Source of the DNA: Pseudomonas bubulae
Lineage (GTDB): Bacteria; Pseudomonadota; Gammaproteobacteria; Pseudomonadales; Pseudomonadaceae
Assembly: GCF_900618535.1 (NCBI RefSeq)
Contig: NZ_UYJA01000001.1
Location: 1,054,001-1,118,000 of the forward strand
DNA: 64,000 nucleotides
Direction: 5' to 3'
A model generated the notes under the pieces. The model saw only the letters and a program-made list of their open reading frames with translations, searched no databases and had not been told where the DNA came from. Below, in pieces: positions 37,023 through 46,653 of the stretch (positions are counted from its first letter, which is position 1; each line of letters starts with the position of its first letter). Both the position numbers and the translations under genes were made by a program.

Positions 37023-40000
37023 TCAATTGGAATAAGGCGAACTGTATGGGCTGACCGGCAGCTCCATAGGGCCATTCATATTTTCAAACATATAGCGCAG
37101 GTACATCGCCCCGGTGATTTGCTGGTAGTCCTGAGCATTATCCAGACCCAAATTGGCCCCCAGGAAAACGCTCGACCCGAACTTGTACTCACCGGCAGCG
37201 GCCAGGCTGTAACCGACGCCAGTCTTGCTCTCGCCGGAGTAGCGCTGGTCGTTGGTGGCCTGCATGTCCTTGTCACCGGGGAAGTAGTCGGCACCGGCCT
37301 GATGGGTGTACTGAACGCCCACCGAGCCCTTGACCTGGTAGCTGAAGCGATCGGTGCGCTGCGACCAGGCCACCGGCACGCCCAGGGCAAAGTAGCTTTG
37401 CGGGCTGAAGTAGCCGCCGTGGCCATAGGTAAAGAAGTTCTGGTTGTTCTCAAAACTCATGCCGGTAGCGCTCAGACCCAGTGTCAGCTTGCTGTCCTCG
37501 GTGTTTTGCAAATACCAATACACTCCACCGCCCAGTTCGGCACGGCTGTTGGATTCGACGTTATGACCCAGCAGCTTGTGCCAGGCGCCGTAGCCATAGG
37601 CGCCGACAGCCTGGTTGTCATAGCTCAGCTGACCACGGCCGCCGTTAGCCGTTACGCCACCCCACGTCTGCCCGGTGCGCTCATCGGTGGTACCGGCGAA
37701 TGACGTTACGCTGTCGATCACCGGGCGGCGTGAAACATTGACGCCATAACGCACATTGGAATTGCTGGCGAGCGGGCGATCGACACTCACGCCACCGGCC
37801 ACGGTGCTGTATTGAAAGCCGATCGGCGTGGTACCGAGGTCGGCCTTGATCCCTTCATCCGGGCGAGCGTAGCCAACGCTCACACCCACACCACTCTCAC
37901 GCTGGGCGCCAATCCCCTCGGTTGACTCTTTGCCACTACCAAAGCGTTCGGCGGCATAAACACCCACCCTACCCGCATTCAGGGACACCGGTGTCACACG
38001 TACGGCGATACGGTTGTCACCCGCCGGAAAGTTAATTTCCAGCGGTGTTTCGATATCGGTCATTTTGCCAAGGCCAGGCTCACTGTCGTTGTTGCGAATA
38101 GTGACGCCCTGGGTCACGTAGGCACTGCGCTCCTGGAGGATACTGTCCAGCGCACGCTGGGCCGAACTGGCTTGGTCCACCGCCACATTGACCGTGCCTT
38201 GGGGTAAAAATGGATTAGCCCCGGCACCAGCATTACGTCCCACCGGCAAGGTGCCATTGCCTGTCCTGGAAGGCAGGGGTTGCCCCGGATAGACATCGCT
38301 GGCCAACAGCGCATTGTCGTCTGCCATATAAGCGCTCGAATCGAGCGTGGTTTGGGCGGGCGCGGGAATCGCATCGATGGCCCCACGCCCCATCTGATTG
38401 GCTGGGCCCGACAAGCCGGCGAACGGGTTCGGCGCAACGCCAGATACGCCGGCCTGAGCCGTAAGGTTGCGTTTTTTCTCGGTTTGCTCGATGTCCACGG
38501 CCTTGCGCAACAGGTGCGCAGCCTGAGCGCTCTTGCCCATGCTGCGGTAGATTCGTGCCGCTTCGGTCAAAGACTGCGGGTCGTAGTTTTGCAGTTTCAC
38601 AAACTGCTCCAGCGCACGCTCGGCGTAGCCGTTATCTCGGGCCAGAACCGCAGCGTCCGCGGCATTGAGGAGGATTTGCGGATCGTTGGGCTGACGTTGC
38701 AGCAAAGGCTTGTACAGCTCAAACGCCTTGGCGTTATTGCCGCTGCTGACGTACATCCGCGCCAGCGCCGAAGTCGCACCGGCGTCCCCAGGCCGCGATG
38801 CCAGCGCCGGTGCCAGAGTGTCATAAGCGCCCGCCAGGTCACCGCCTTCACGCAGCAGATCGGCCTGACGAATGCGGTACTGATACAGCAGGTCGTCGAA
38901 ACGTTTGCGTGTGGCAACGCTCATTCGCTGGTTTTGCAGGCCGCGCAGGATCGAGTTGACCTGGGCATCATTACCCGTCTTGAGCAGCAGATTGGCGTAC
39001 TGCAACATCAAGTCGGCGGAAGGTGTCGGTGTCTGGTTGATCACATCGCGCATCATGGTCAACGCTCGCGTGGAATCTCCTGTGTCCACATAAGCCGAGG
39101 CCAGCGTTGCCATACGATCCGGACTGCGGCTCGCCATCGGTTGCAACCGGTCGAGCAGTGCCAGGGCTTCCTGACGCTGGCCACGCTTGGCCATGGTGGC
39201 AGCGAGCTTGACCTGCACCGTCAGCGTGATCTGATCCGCCAAATCGTTCATATCTGCGGTGCGACGACCCACTGGAATCCGGCTTATGGCAGCCTGGGCA
39301 GCGTCCCACTGCTCCATTTCCACTGAGAGCAGAGCACTGGTATAGAGGGCGTCAACATCTGTCGGATGGGCTTTGAGGTAGCTGTCGATCAGAACGCGGG
39401 CTTTTTGCGGCTCACCGGTTTTCAGGTAAAGGCGGGCGAGATCAAAACGGGTCCAGACGTTGTCCGGGTCATCTTTGACCGCTTGCACCAAAGCTTGTTG
39501 TGCGCCCCGGGTATCGCCACGCTGCTCGGCCAATGCCGCAGCCTGCGTGTAGCGCAGCGCACGCAGTCGACCGCCACCGCCCATTTCGGCCTGCTGGGCC
39601 GGGGTCAGGGTATCTAGCAGGCGCAAGGCCTCATCGGCCTGCCCCGCTTGCGACAGAACATTGACCAGCCCTTGTACGGCCTGAGCATTGTCCTTCTGCA
39701 CACTCAGCACCTGACGGTAACTGGCTTGAGCCTCATCGAGCTGACCGTTCTGAGCCTGAATATCCGCGAGGGCCAAACGTGCCTCGATGCCCCTGGGGTT
39801 CACTCGCATTGCCTGGGCAATGCTTTCCCGGGCCTTGGCGGGCTGGCTCTTGGCCTGGTTGCGCGCCTGTTGCAGCAAAGCCCAGTAGCGCACGTTATCC
39901 AGCGCCGGCTTCCAGCGCGAGCCGCCGTTGCCGATAGCGCGGTTCAAAAGTTGCTCAGCTTCGCTCAGACGGTCCTGTTGCTGACGCACCACACCGAGCC

Positions 40001-40943
40001 CACCCAAAGCATCAGGATCATTCGCCTTGTTTTTCAAGCGTGCGGCAAAGGCTTGCTCGGCACCCGCCTGATCACCTTTATCCAACGCCTTGAGCCCACG
40101 CTCGACCAGCGGATCAGGTTGCCAGGCCGGTACACGGTCTGCAGTGCTGGCTTTCAATTTACCTTTGTTCAGCAGGTCACGAATTTCCTGATCATCTGGA
40201 TGAGCCTTTAAAAAGGCTTCGAACAACGGCACCTGGGCAGCACTCGGCGGACCGGACCAGACCAGCGCCAGACGCCAGCTTTCATCAGCGTCACCGCCGA
40301 TGTCGGGCCGGGTCGATAGCTTGGCCAGATTACGGATACCTTCAGGGCGACTGTCTTCGTAACGAATCAGTTGCTTGGCCAGAAACAGCGCCAGAGTCGA
40401 GTCGTTGGGCGTCTCGCGCAGCAAGCGCTCCATGCCTTTTCGCGCTTCTGGCCAACCTGCAGGATTGAACGCCAGGTTGTTGTAATACTCACGTCCCACC
40501 GTGCCTGACGGTGTGCGACCGGCAAACAGTTTGGCAAACACCTGAGTCGCCTCATCTCGCTGATCGCTATCGACCAGACGTCGGGCCTCATCCAGCAGTG
40601 CTTTGTTCTGCGTCTCAGTCAGGGCAATATCCTGTTCCAGCTGCGCCGCCAGCCACGGTCGGGGCGACAGGGCCTGCAAACGCGCCAGGTATTGCCTGGC
40701 TTGCTCGGGCTTGTTCTGTTTGAGGCTGGCAAAGCCCATACCATAAAGGGCATCCACTTGATTGGGGTCCAGACGCAAGACTTTTTCCCAGGCCTCGGCC
40801 GCCCGTTGTGCATTGGCGCGGCCTTGCCAGTACTGACCCTGTTCGACCAGCCGCGCTTGCACGTCGCTGGTATCGGCGTGGACGGCTGTGCCGATGACTG
40901 CGGTTAGAATCCCGATGGCTAGTGCGTGGCGGTGCGGACGCAT
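37023..40943 (-). CDS. wssE: Cellulose export porin WssE (BcsC)
   Basis: A 1306-residue BcsC-type secretin-like protein. A signal peptide (LAIGILTAVIGTAVHA) is followed by a long array of TPR repeats (about residues 25-830, for example AAEAWEKVLRLDPNQVDALYG and AEQLLNRAIG). A Pro/Ala-rich linker (about 850-930) precedes a C-terminal outer-membrane barrel (about 960-1306) ending SPYSSPYSN. The TPR part scaffolds the periplasmic channel; the barrel lets the glucan out. The ATG at 40941-40943 overlaps the end of wssD by 25 bases; a TTG four codons earlier is possible. Confidence 0.93.
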   Translation of the reverse strand: MRPHRHALAIGILTAVIGTAVHADTSDVQARLVEQGQYWQGRANAQRAAEAWEKVLRLDPNQVDALYGMGFASLKQNKPEQARQYLARLQALSPRPWLAAQLEQDIALTETQNKALLDEARRLVDSDQRDEATQVFAKLFAGRTPSGTVGREYYNNLAFNPAGWPEARKGMERLLRETPNDSTLALFLAKQLIRYEDSRPEGIRNLAKLSTRPDIGGDADESWRLALVWSGPPSAAQVPLFEAFLKAHPDDQEIRDLLNKGKLKASTADRVPAWQPDPLVERGLKALDKGDQAGAEQAFAARLKNKANDPDALGGLGVVRQQQDRLSEAEQLLNRAIGNGGSRWKPALDNVRYWALLQQARNQAKSQPAKARESIAQAMRVNPRGIEARLALADIQAQNGQLDEAQASYRQVLSVQKDNAQAVQGLVNVLSQAGQADEALRLLDTLTPAQQAEMGGGGRLRALRYTQAAALAEQRGDTRGAQQALVQAVKDDPDNVWTRFDLARLYLKTGEPQKARVLIDSYLKAHPTDVDALYTSALLSVEMEQWDAAQAAISRIPVGRRTADMNDLADQITLTVQVKLAATMAKRGQRQEALALLDRLQPMASRSPDRMATLASAYVDTGDSTRALTMMRDVINQTPTPSADLMLQYANLLLKTGNDAQVNSILRGLQNQRMSVATRKRFDDLLYQYRIRQADLLREGGDLAGAYDTLAPALASRPGDAGATSALARMYVSSGNNAKAFELYKPLLQRQPNDPQILLNAADAAVLARDNGYAERALEQFVKLQNYDPQSLTEAARIYRSMGKSAQAAHLLRKAVDIEQTEKKRNLTAQAGVSGVAPNPFAGLSGPANQMGRGAIDAIPAPAQTTLDSSAYMADDNALLASDVYPGQPLPSRTGNGTLPVGRNAGAGANPFLPQGTVNVAVDQASSAQRALDSILQERSAYVTQGVTIRNNDSEPGLGKMTDIETPLEINFPAGDNRIAVRVTPVSLNAGRVGVYAAERFGSGKESTEGIGAQRESGVGVSVGYARPDEGIKADLGTTPIGFQYSTVAGGVSVDRPLASNSNVRYGVNVSRRPVIDSVTSFAGTTDERTGQTWGGVTANGGRGQLSYDNQAVGAYGYGAWHKLLGHNVESNSRAELGGGVYWYLQNTEDSKLTLGLSATGMSFENNQNFFTYGHGGYFSPQSYFALGVPVAWSQRTDRFSYQVKGSVGVQYTHQAGADYFPGDKDMQATNDQRYSGESKTGVGYSLAAAGEYKFGSSVFLGANLGLDNAQDYQQITGAMYLRYMFENMNGPMELPVSPYSSPYSN

Positions 40944-42157
40944 GACGTCTCCCAAGACAGTTTGAGTGTTCCGTCATCACGAAACTGAAAGCGGTTTTCT
41001 GCCCAGCCGAGTGCGAACAGGCTAAGCATGACGTTGTAATACAAAGGCTCGGTACGTTCGCCATCGGCCTGCCCCAGCGCCTTCGTGAGGGCTAGCTCGG
41101 TTCGACGCTGCTGGGCTTGGGCAAGCCAGGGCTGGCCTTTGGCCTGGAAGTAAGGAATCAGCGCGGCGGAGAAGCCGAACGGCCCCTGCCCCTCTAGCGT
41201 ACCGCTCCTGACCTGGACCTTTTCCGGTGGAATGCCAGTGGAAGCCGTGCTGTTCGCCATGCCCTCCAGTCGCGCCAGCAACGGTGCTGCCAGCACATCG
41301 GATTTGGGCGTCATGCCTGCCCACAGGTAAACGCGAATCGCGTCGTAACTGCCCAGTTCGCCATTAACCGGATCGACCACGAACAGACCGCTGTTCGGCC
41401 CGGTGGCACGATAGCCGATCCAGTCGGCAACATAGCCCTTGGGGCTGGAAGCCTTGACCATTTTCACGGTGTTTTCGGCAATTTCTTTCCACGGCCCGGC
41501 CGGTGCCTGCATGGCCAGCCGCCGCAGCAACGGCAGCGGCAGATAGCTGGGATTCAAGCGCCACAGATGATCTGGCTGCACAAAGCCTTGAGGCCCGGGC
41601 AACACCATTTTGCCCAGACCGGGCAAGCTCACGACCAGTTGGCTCTGGATGTTTTCAAGCAGATGCAAGGCTGCCTCGCGGTAGTCCGGGCGCTGCCACA
41701 GACGTGCCGCTTCGAGCAACGAATAGGCAATCCACAAGTCCGAATCGGACGCTGAATTGGCGTCCTGCAATTGCCACGTCCCGTCCTTGCCCTGCCCCCA
41801 CAACCAGCCTGGCAAACGCGTGCTCACGTCGGCGCCAGCCATATTGGCCAGGGTCCATTGCCATAACCTGTCAAAGCGCGCCTGATCATTGCCGATCAAC
41901 GCAAATAACATCCCGTAGGACTGACCTTCGGAAGAGCTTTGGTTGAGCTGTGGGCTGGACTCCAGCATACGGCCGTCAGCCTGTACAAAGCGCGAAGCGT
42001 AGGCTTGCCACAGCGGCCAGTCGGCTTTTTGGCACCTGGTGTCCTTGGCCATCGCGGGGGTCAGGGCGATACCTGCCAGAGCGCCTGCCAACCACAGCAG
42101 CGCACGATGCAGGCGCCGCGGTGAGGAATTAAAACGTTTGATCGCGAAGAACCCCAT
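40919..42157 (-). CDS. wssD: Endo-1,4-beta-glucanase WssD (BcsZ, GH8)
   Basis: A 412-residue periplasmic glycoside hydrolase family 8 enzyme. The signal segment is LLWLAGALAGIALTPAMA. The proton-donor glutamate is in SSSEGQSYGMLFALIGNDQ (about residue 75), and ANSASDSDLWIAYSLLEAAR holds the conserved Asp region. BcsZ trims nascent cellulose and is needed for good export. The gene starts six bases after wssC and overlaps wssE. Confidence 0.93.
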   Translation of the reverse strand: MGFFAIKRFNSSPRRLHRALLWLAGALAGIALTPAMAKDTRCQKADWPLWQAYASRFVQADGRMLESSPQLNQSSSEGQSYGMLFALIGNDQARFDRLWQWTLANMAGADVSTRLPGWLWGQGKDGTWQLQDANSASDSDLWIAYSLLEAARLWQRPDYREAALHLLENIQSQLVVSLPGLGKMVLPGPQGFVQPDHLWRLNPSYLPLPLLRRLAMQAPAGPWKEIAENTVKMVKASSPKGYVADWIGYRATGPNSGLFVVDPVNGELGSYDAIRVYLWAGMTPKSDVLAAPLLARLEGMANSTASTGIPPEKVQVRSGTLEGQGPFGFSAALIPYFQAKGQPWLAQAQQRRTELALTKALGQADGERTEPLYYNVMLSLFALGWAENRFQFRDDGTLKLSWETSCVRTATH

Positions 42158-42163
42158 GAGCCG

Positions 42164-44431
42164 TCAGTTACCTAGTCGTTTGTTGGCGCGTGCGCGCAGT
42201 GCCAGATAAGCCAGACCACTCAGCAAAATCACCCCCAGACCGGTCAGCAGCAGGGACAGGACCACATGGCGCGACATCAACCATTGCAGGTACTTGATAG
42301 GCCCCAGGCTGCCAACGTAGTACTGCTCGTCCGCCACCAGAGGCTCGATGTTTTTACCGCGTACCACCACCAGACTGCCCTGGATCGAATGGGTGTAATC
42401 CTCACCTCCGATCAGTGCATTTGTGGCATCGGCCAGACCTTGCGGTTGACCACTGGCGATAACCACAACACTGCGCCCTTTTTTAAGCGGCGATTCGAAA
42501 CCGGTCAGGTAAGTGCTACGCGCGCCACCGGAAAACGCCATCGCCAACCGCGTCTTGCGAATATTGGCTTCAGGATCGGGGCTAAACCAGTCACGTAGCC
42601 GCATCGGCAAGTCAGATAAATGAAAGCTCTGCTGGCCTTCGCCATCGTTAGCGGGCAGGCGATCGGCCCAATGTGTCAGCAAAGGCTGATTGGCACCGGA
42701 CGCCAGCACCAGCAAGTCCTTGTCCGCAGCGCCCGCCACCTGATCCGCCTGAATCACCTGTACGCCAGTAGCCGGGTAGCCGGTGGACTGGCCAAATCGG
42801 CCGAGCAGTGTGAGGTAGGCATTCAAATCAGCAACCCCGGCATCATCCGGCAACACCACGGCGGTTTGCGACAGGTCAGCCATACGGGTAAACGGAAAGC
42901 CGGAATCCTTGAACACGCCCAGGTTGGGCATGGCGATAAAGTGGTCGTAGCCGCTCAAATCAAGGGTCGACTCGGGATCAATCGCACCGCGCATATTGTC
43001 AATGATGATGTCGTTACATTGGCCCTGCTTGATGTAATCGAACATATAGCGCAACTGCAGGCGGGACTGCAGGGCCACCGAGTTCAGGGGCAGCAACACA
43101 TTGGTTTCGCGGTCAAGGCTGTCGTCTGACTTCAGTGTTCTGAGCACACTGCTGTCGAGCCTGTCCCGGGACAGCAGGTTCTGCGACTGAATCAGCGCGT
43201 CATTAAAACTGATAATGAACGACGAATTGTAGGACTTCTCTTGCGGCGTATAGCGGTATTTAAGATTCAGCGGCGCGCCTTCGTTACGCCAGGTAAACAA
43301 ATCCGGCGGAAAATTCAACGGCACGGTGATGTCACCCGGGTTGTAGCCGGACACCGCCAGTTGCTTGGCCTGCATCAACTCACCAATCTTTACCGGGCGA
43401 TCACTGGGCAACCAGTTCGGCGCGTCATAGGGCTTGCGGGGCTGCACCACCTGCAATCGATCGATCACCACGCTGCTGCCCGACAAGGCCTGGCTGCCCA
43501 GTACCAAAGCAGTTGCGGCACTCTTGAGTTCGGCACCGTCGCGACCGCTGACCACCAGCAGCTTGGCATTGACGTCATTCGGATTGGTCATCAAGGTCAG
43601 GGTCGGGCCCTTCGCTGGCGGTAGACTAATACTGCCAATCTGCAGCGCATCCGGACCGCTGATCAAAACCACCGCACTGCCGCTGGCGGGAATTTGGTTG
43701 TAACTCGAGGAAAACCGTGCACCCCGAAAACTGGCTTGGGCGCCAAACCACGACGACAGTGCACCGGCTGCTTCGAGCGTGGCGTTGTCAGGCGCAGAGA
43801 CGAACACAAACGGCAAATCCAGGGCCCGGGTATCGCGACGATCGAAAAATGGCAACGGCAAGATGGACAGATCATTGGGTAAACCCAAGGGCGATACATC
43901 AATGCTCAAGCTGGTGGCGTTGCTGATCTTGGCCCACAGGCTGGTGTGCTGCGGATCTTCGCAACTCATGGTGTAGTGCCCGATAAACTGCAAACTCAGA
44001 CGGTTGAACTCGGTAATCAGGTGCGCCGGTATGTCGACGACATGCTGTTGCAGTTGCCCGGCTTTGTCCTTGGGCAACGGCAGGCTTGCCGCCACTTCAT
44101 CGTTGATGATGACGTTGATTTGCGACAGCTCTTCCAGCAATGCCGGCGAGTAGGTGTACTGCAAGTTCAACTTGGCACCCGTCACAATCGAGTCGGCCCG
44201 CACATCGAAACTGACACTGTCGCTCGATTCCACACCACGCAGGTTCATCGGATAATTGCGGCCCAACTGTTTGAGGGTCACGGTGTAATTATTGCTACCG
44301 GTTGCAGCAACGGCTGGAGCGCTCTCGGCGCAGGCAGCGCCGCTGTTCAAAGCCAGCAAGGCACACGCAATGCGTGCCAGGGCACGACGCGGATCGCGCA
44401 AATTGGCGAAGACTGAAGACGTTGAATTCAT
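42164..44431 (-). CDS. wssC: Cellulose synthase regulatory subunit WssC (BcsB)
   Basis: A 755-residue periplasmic BcsB protein: signal peptide (LARIACALLALNSGAACA), two carbohydrate-binding-like and flavodoxin-like modules (for example LDLPFVFVSAPDNATLEAAG, HFIAMPNLGVFKDSGFPF) and a C-terminal membrane anchor (MSRHVVLSLLLTGLGVILLSGLAYLAL). It stays bound to BcsA and guides the glucan through the periplasm. ATG at 44429-44431 shares one base with the wssB stop (TGATG); a GTG one codon earlier is also in frame. Confidence 0.93.
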   Translation of the reverse strand: MNSTSSVFANLRDPRRALARIACALLALNSGAACAESAPAVAATGSNNYTVTLKQLGRNYPMNLRGVESSDSVSFDVRADSIVTGAKLNLQYTYSPALLEELSQINVIINDEVAASLPLPKDKAGQLQQHVVDIPAHLITEFNRLSLQFIGHYTMSCEDPQHTSLWAKISNATSLSIDVSPLGLPNDLSILPLPFFDRRDTRALDLPFVFVSAPDNATLEAAGALSSWFGAQASFRGARFSSSYNQIPASGSAVVLISGPDALQIGSISLPPAKGPTLTLMTNPNDVNAKLLVVSGRDGAELKSAATALVLGSQALSGSSVVIDRLQVVQPRKPYDAPNWLPSDRPVKIGELMQAKQLAVSGYNPGDITVPLNFPPDLFTWRNEGAPLNLKYRYTPQEKSYNSSFIISFNDALIQSQNLLSRDRLDSSVLRTLKSDDSLDRETNVLLPLNSVALQSRLQLRYMFDYIKQGQCNDIIIDNMRGAIDPESTLDLSGYDHFIAMPNLGVFKDSGFPFTRMADLSQTAVVLPDDAGVADLNAYLTLLGRFGQSTGYPATGVQVIQADQVAGAADKDLLVLASGANQPLLTHWADRLPANDGEGQQSFHLSDLPMRLRDWFSPDPEANIRKTRLAMAFSGGARSTYLTGFESPLKKGRSVVVIASGQPQGLADATNALIGGEDYTHSIQGSLVVVRGKNIEPLVADEQYYVGSLGPIKYLQWLMSRHVVLSLLLTGLGVILLSGLAYLALRARANKRLGN

Positions 44432-46653
44432 CACTTATCCTGGATGTTTTCTAGCTTTGATGGGGCGACGCGGCGACGGCGCAGCAAGCTGCGCACTTCC
44501 ATGAGCGAGGCTTTGAAGAGTTCTTGGATACCGCGAAAACCAATTCGGCTGACTCCGCGCAGGGCCACCAGCGGGGTATCAACCTGCCCGCTACCCCAGG
44601 TCGATGCCCAAGTGTCGGCACGGGAAAAGGTGAGACGTACCAGATCACTTTGCTGGCGCAGAGTCAGAGCTTCAAATTGAACGCCGAGCAATTCACCGCG
44701 ACTGAATACAATCACAGCCGGGAACAGGCTCAAGTGCTGGCTGCGCAATAGCGAAATCTGCACCTGCTCGCCTTGAGGTACGCTGACGCCCTGTGGCAAA
44801 CGCAAGCCCATGCCTTTTTGCGAAAAGTCCTGGGTAACGCCGTCTATCACACTGCCATCGGCACGGACCAGGCGCACCGGTAATGTGGCAGCAACCCGCG
44901 GCTCGGCACGAACCTGCCGGGTTTCACTGGCCACTGCCACGGCGGCACTGGTGATGATCACGTTGTAGAGCGTCCACAACAGGTTGATCAACAGCGTGGT
45001 CGTGGCGCCCTCCTCACCCATTGCCAGCCGCGCGATCCCGTACGCCATCCCTGCCATGTTAAGGGTCAGCAGCACGATATATGGACGGGCGAGCTTCCAG
45101 TCGAAGTACTTCTCGTCAATGATCCCGCCCTTGTCGGTCACGTTGAAACCACCGAACTTGGGGTTGACCAGCGCCACCAGCACCGGGGCCATGATGTACC
45201 AGGCCAGTACTGTCTCGTAGACCTCGTTCCAGAACGAATGCCGGTATTGCCCCTGAATGCTGGAGTTGGTGAGGCTGGCATGAAAAATATGCGGCAATGC
45301 ATAGGCGGCAATCATCAAGCCCGAGGCATGAAAGATTTGCGCATCAAAAAACAGAAAAGCCAGCGGCGCCGTCAAAAACACCAAGCGCGGCAAACCATAG
45401 AAGAAATGCAGCATTGCGTTGAGGTAGCACAGGCGCTGGCCCAGGTTCAGGCCCTTGCCGAACAGCGGATTGTCGGTGCGAAAAATCTGCGCCATACCCC
45501 GCGCCCAGCGAATACGCTGGCTAATGTGGCGTGAAAGGCTTTCCGTGGCCAGACCCGCTGCCTGCGGTATCGCCAGATAAGCAGTGTTGTAGCCGGCGCG
45601 GTTGAGCTTGAGCGCGGTATGGGCATCTTCGGTCACAGTTTCGACCGCCACCCCGCCGACTTCCATCAGCGGCTTGCGACGGATCACTGCGCAAGAGCCA
45701 CAGAAAAACGTGGCGTTCCACAGGTCGTTGCCGTCTTGCACCAGACCATAAAACAACTCGCCTTCGTTGGGCACCGAACGGAAGGTGTCGAGATTTTTTT
45801 CGAATGGGTCGGGCGAAAAGAAAAAGTGCGGCGTTTGCAACATCGCCAGCTTGGGGTCTTTGAGGAACCAGCCAATGCTCACTTGCAAGAAAGAGCGGGT
45901 CGGCACGTGGTCGGCATCGAAAAATGCTACGAACTCGCCACTGGTGACCTGCAATGCTTCGTTGAGGTTACCGGCCTTGGCATGACGGTTGTTGTCACGG
46001 GTGATGTAGTTGACGTTGATCTGCTCGCAGAACTCGCGAAAGTCTTCGCGGCGACCGTCATCGAGCACATGCACGCGCAGCTTGTCCTGTGGCCAGTCAA
46101 TTGCCTGAGCGGCAAAGATGGTCAGCTTCACGATATCGAGCGTCTCGTTGTATGACGGGATAAACACGTCAACCACTGGCCATTCGCTTGGCGGGCCCTT
46201 GAGCAATACCGGCTGGCGCCGCAGCGGCCAGGCCGTTTGCAGGTAGCCGAACACCAGCACCACCAGGGCATAGATTTCGGCCAGCACCAGGCCATAACCG
46301 AACGCCATGTCGACCCAGTCGTCGAACCCCAGGGTTTCGGTCAAGCGCCAGTATATATAGCGCAACGAGGCCGTGAGTGACAGGCCGATCATGATCAGGA
46401 TGGTCAGGCGCCCGGGTATCCTGCGCAGCACCAATGCTGCAACAAAGCAGCCGATGGCAAAGATGCACTGCGCATAGAATTCGAACGGTACGGTAATGAT
46501 CAGCAGGCCCAAAAGCCCGCAAAACACTGCGGTACCGGCAAGCAGCGCACGGCGTGCCGCAGCCGGCCACTGATCAAGATGATCTGACAGCGACTGGGCC
46601 CAACGCTGAAACCGGCTTTGCGCAACCTGGGGGGGGCTGTTTGACTGACTCAT
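44431..46653 (-). CDS. wssB: Cellulose synthase catalytic subunit WssB (BcsA)
   Basis: A 740-residue inner-membrane processive GT2 enzyme that polymerises UDP-glucose. N-terminal helices (residues 30-130) precede the GT domain with LDDGRREDF, FFDADHVPTRSF, the TED motif in ETVTEDAHTALKLNRAG and QRIRWARGMAQIF (QxxRW). More helices follow, then a PilZ domain (about 585-690) with RAEPR (RxxxR) and DFSQKG (D/NxSxxG). Thus c-di-GMP activation should work. The ATG overlaps the wssA stop by 4 bases. Confidence 0.96.
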   Translation of the reverse strand: MSQSNSPPQVAQSRFQRWAQSLSDHLDQWPAAARRALLAGTAVFCGLLGLLIITVPFEFYAQCIFAIGCFVAALVLRRIPGRLTILIMIGLSLTASLRYIYWRLTETLGFDDWVDMAFGYGLVLAEIYALVVLVFGYLQTAWPLRRQPVLLKGPPSEWPVVDVFIPSYNETLDIVKLTIFAAQAIDWPQDKLRVHVLDDGRREDFREFCEQINVNYITRDNNRHAKAGNLNEALQVTSGEFVAFFDADHVPTRSFLQVSIGWFLKDPKLAMLQTPHFFFSPDPFEKNLDTFRSVPNEGELFYGLVQDGNDLWNATFFCGSCAVIRRKPLMEVGGVAVETVTEDAHTALKLNRAGYNTAYLAIPQAAGLATESLSRHISQRIRWARGMAQIFRTDNPLFGKGLNLGQRLCYLNAMLHFFYGLPRLVFLTAPLAFLFFDAQIFHASGLMIAAYALPHIFHASLTNSSIQGQYRHSFWNEVYETVLAWYIMAPVLVALVNPKFGGFNVTDKGGIIDEKYFDWKLARPYIVLLTLNMAGMAYGIARLAMGEEGATTTLLINLLWTLYNVIITSAAVAVASETRQVRAEPRVAATLPVRLVRADGSVIDGVTQDFSQKGMGLRLPQGVSVPQGEQVQISLLRSQHLSLFPAVIVFSRGELLGVQFEALTLRQQSDLVRLTFSRADTWASTWGSGQVDTPLVALRGVSRIGFRGIQELFKASLMEVRSLLRRRRVAPSKLENIQDK

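Noticed and set aside
38280..39326. Plus-strand 348-codon open frame
   Set aside because: Antisense to the TPR region of wssE.
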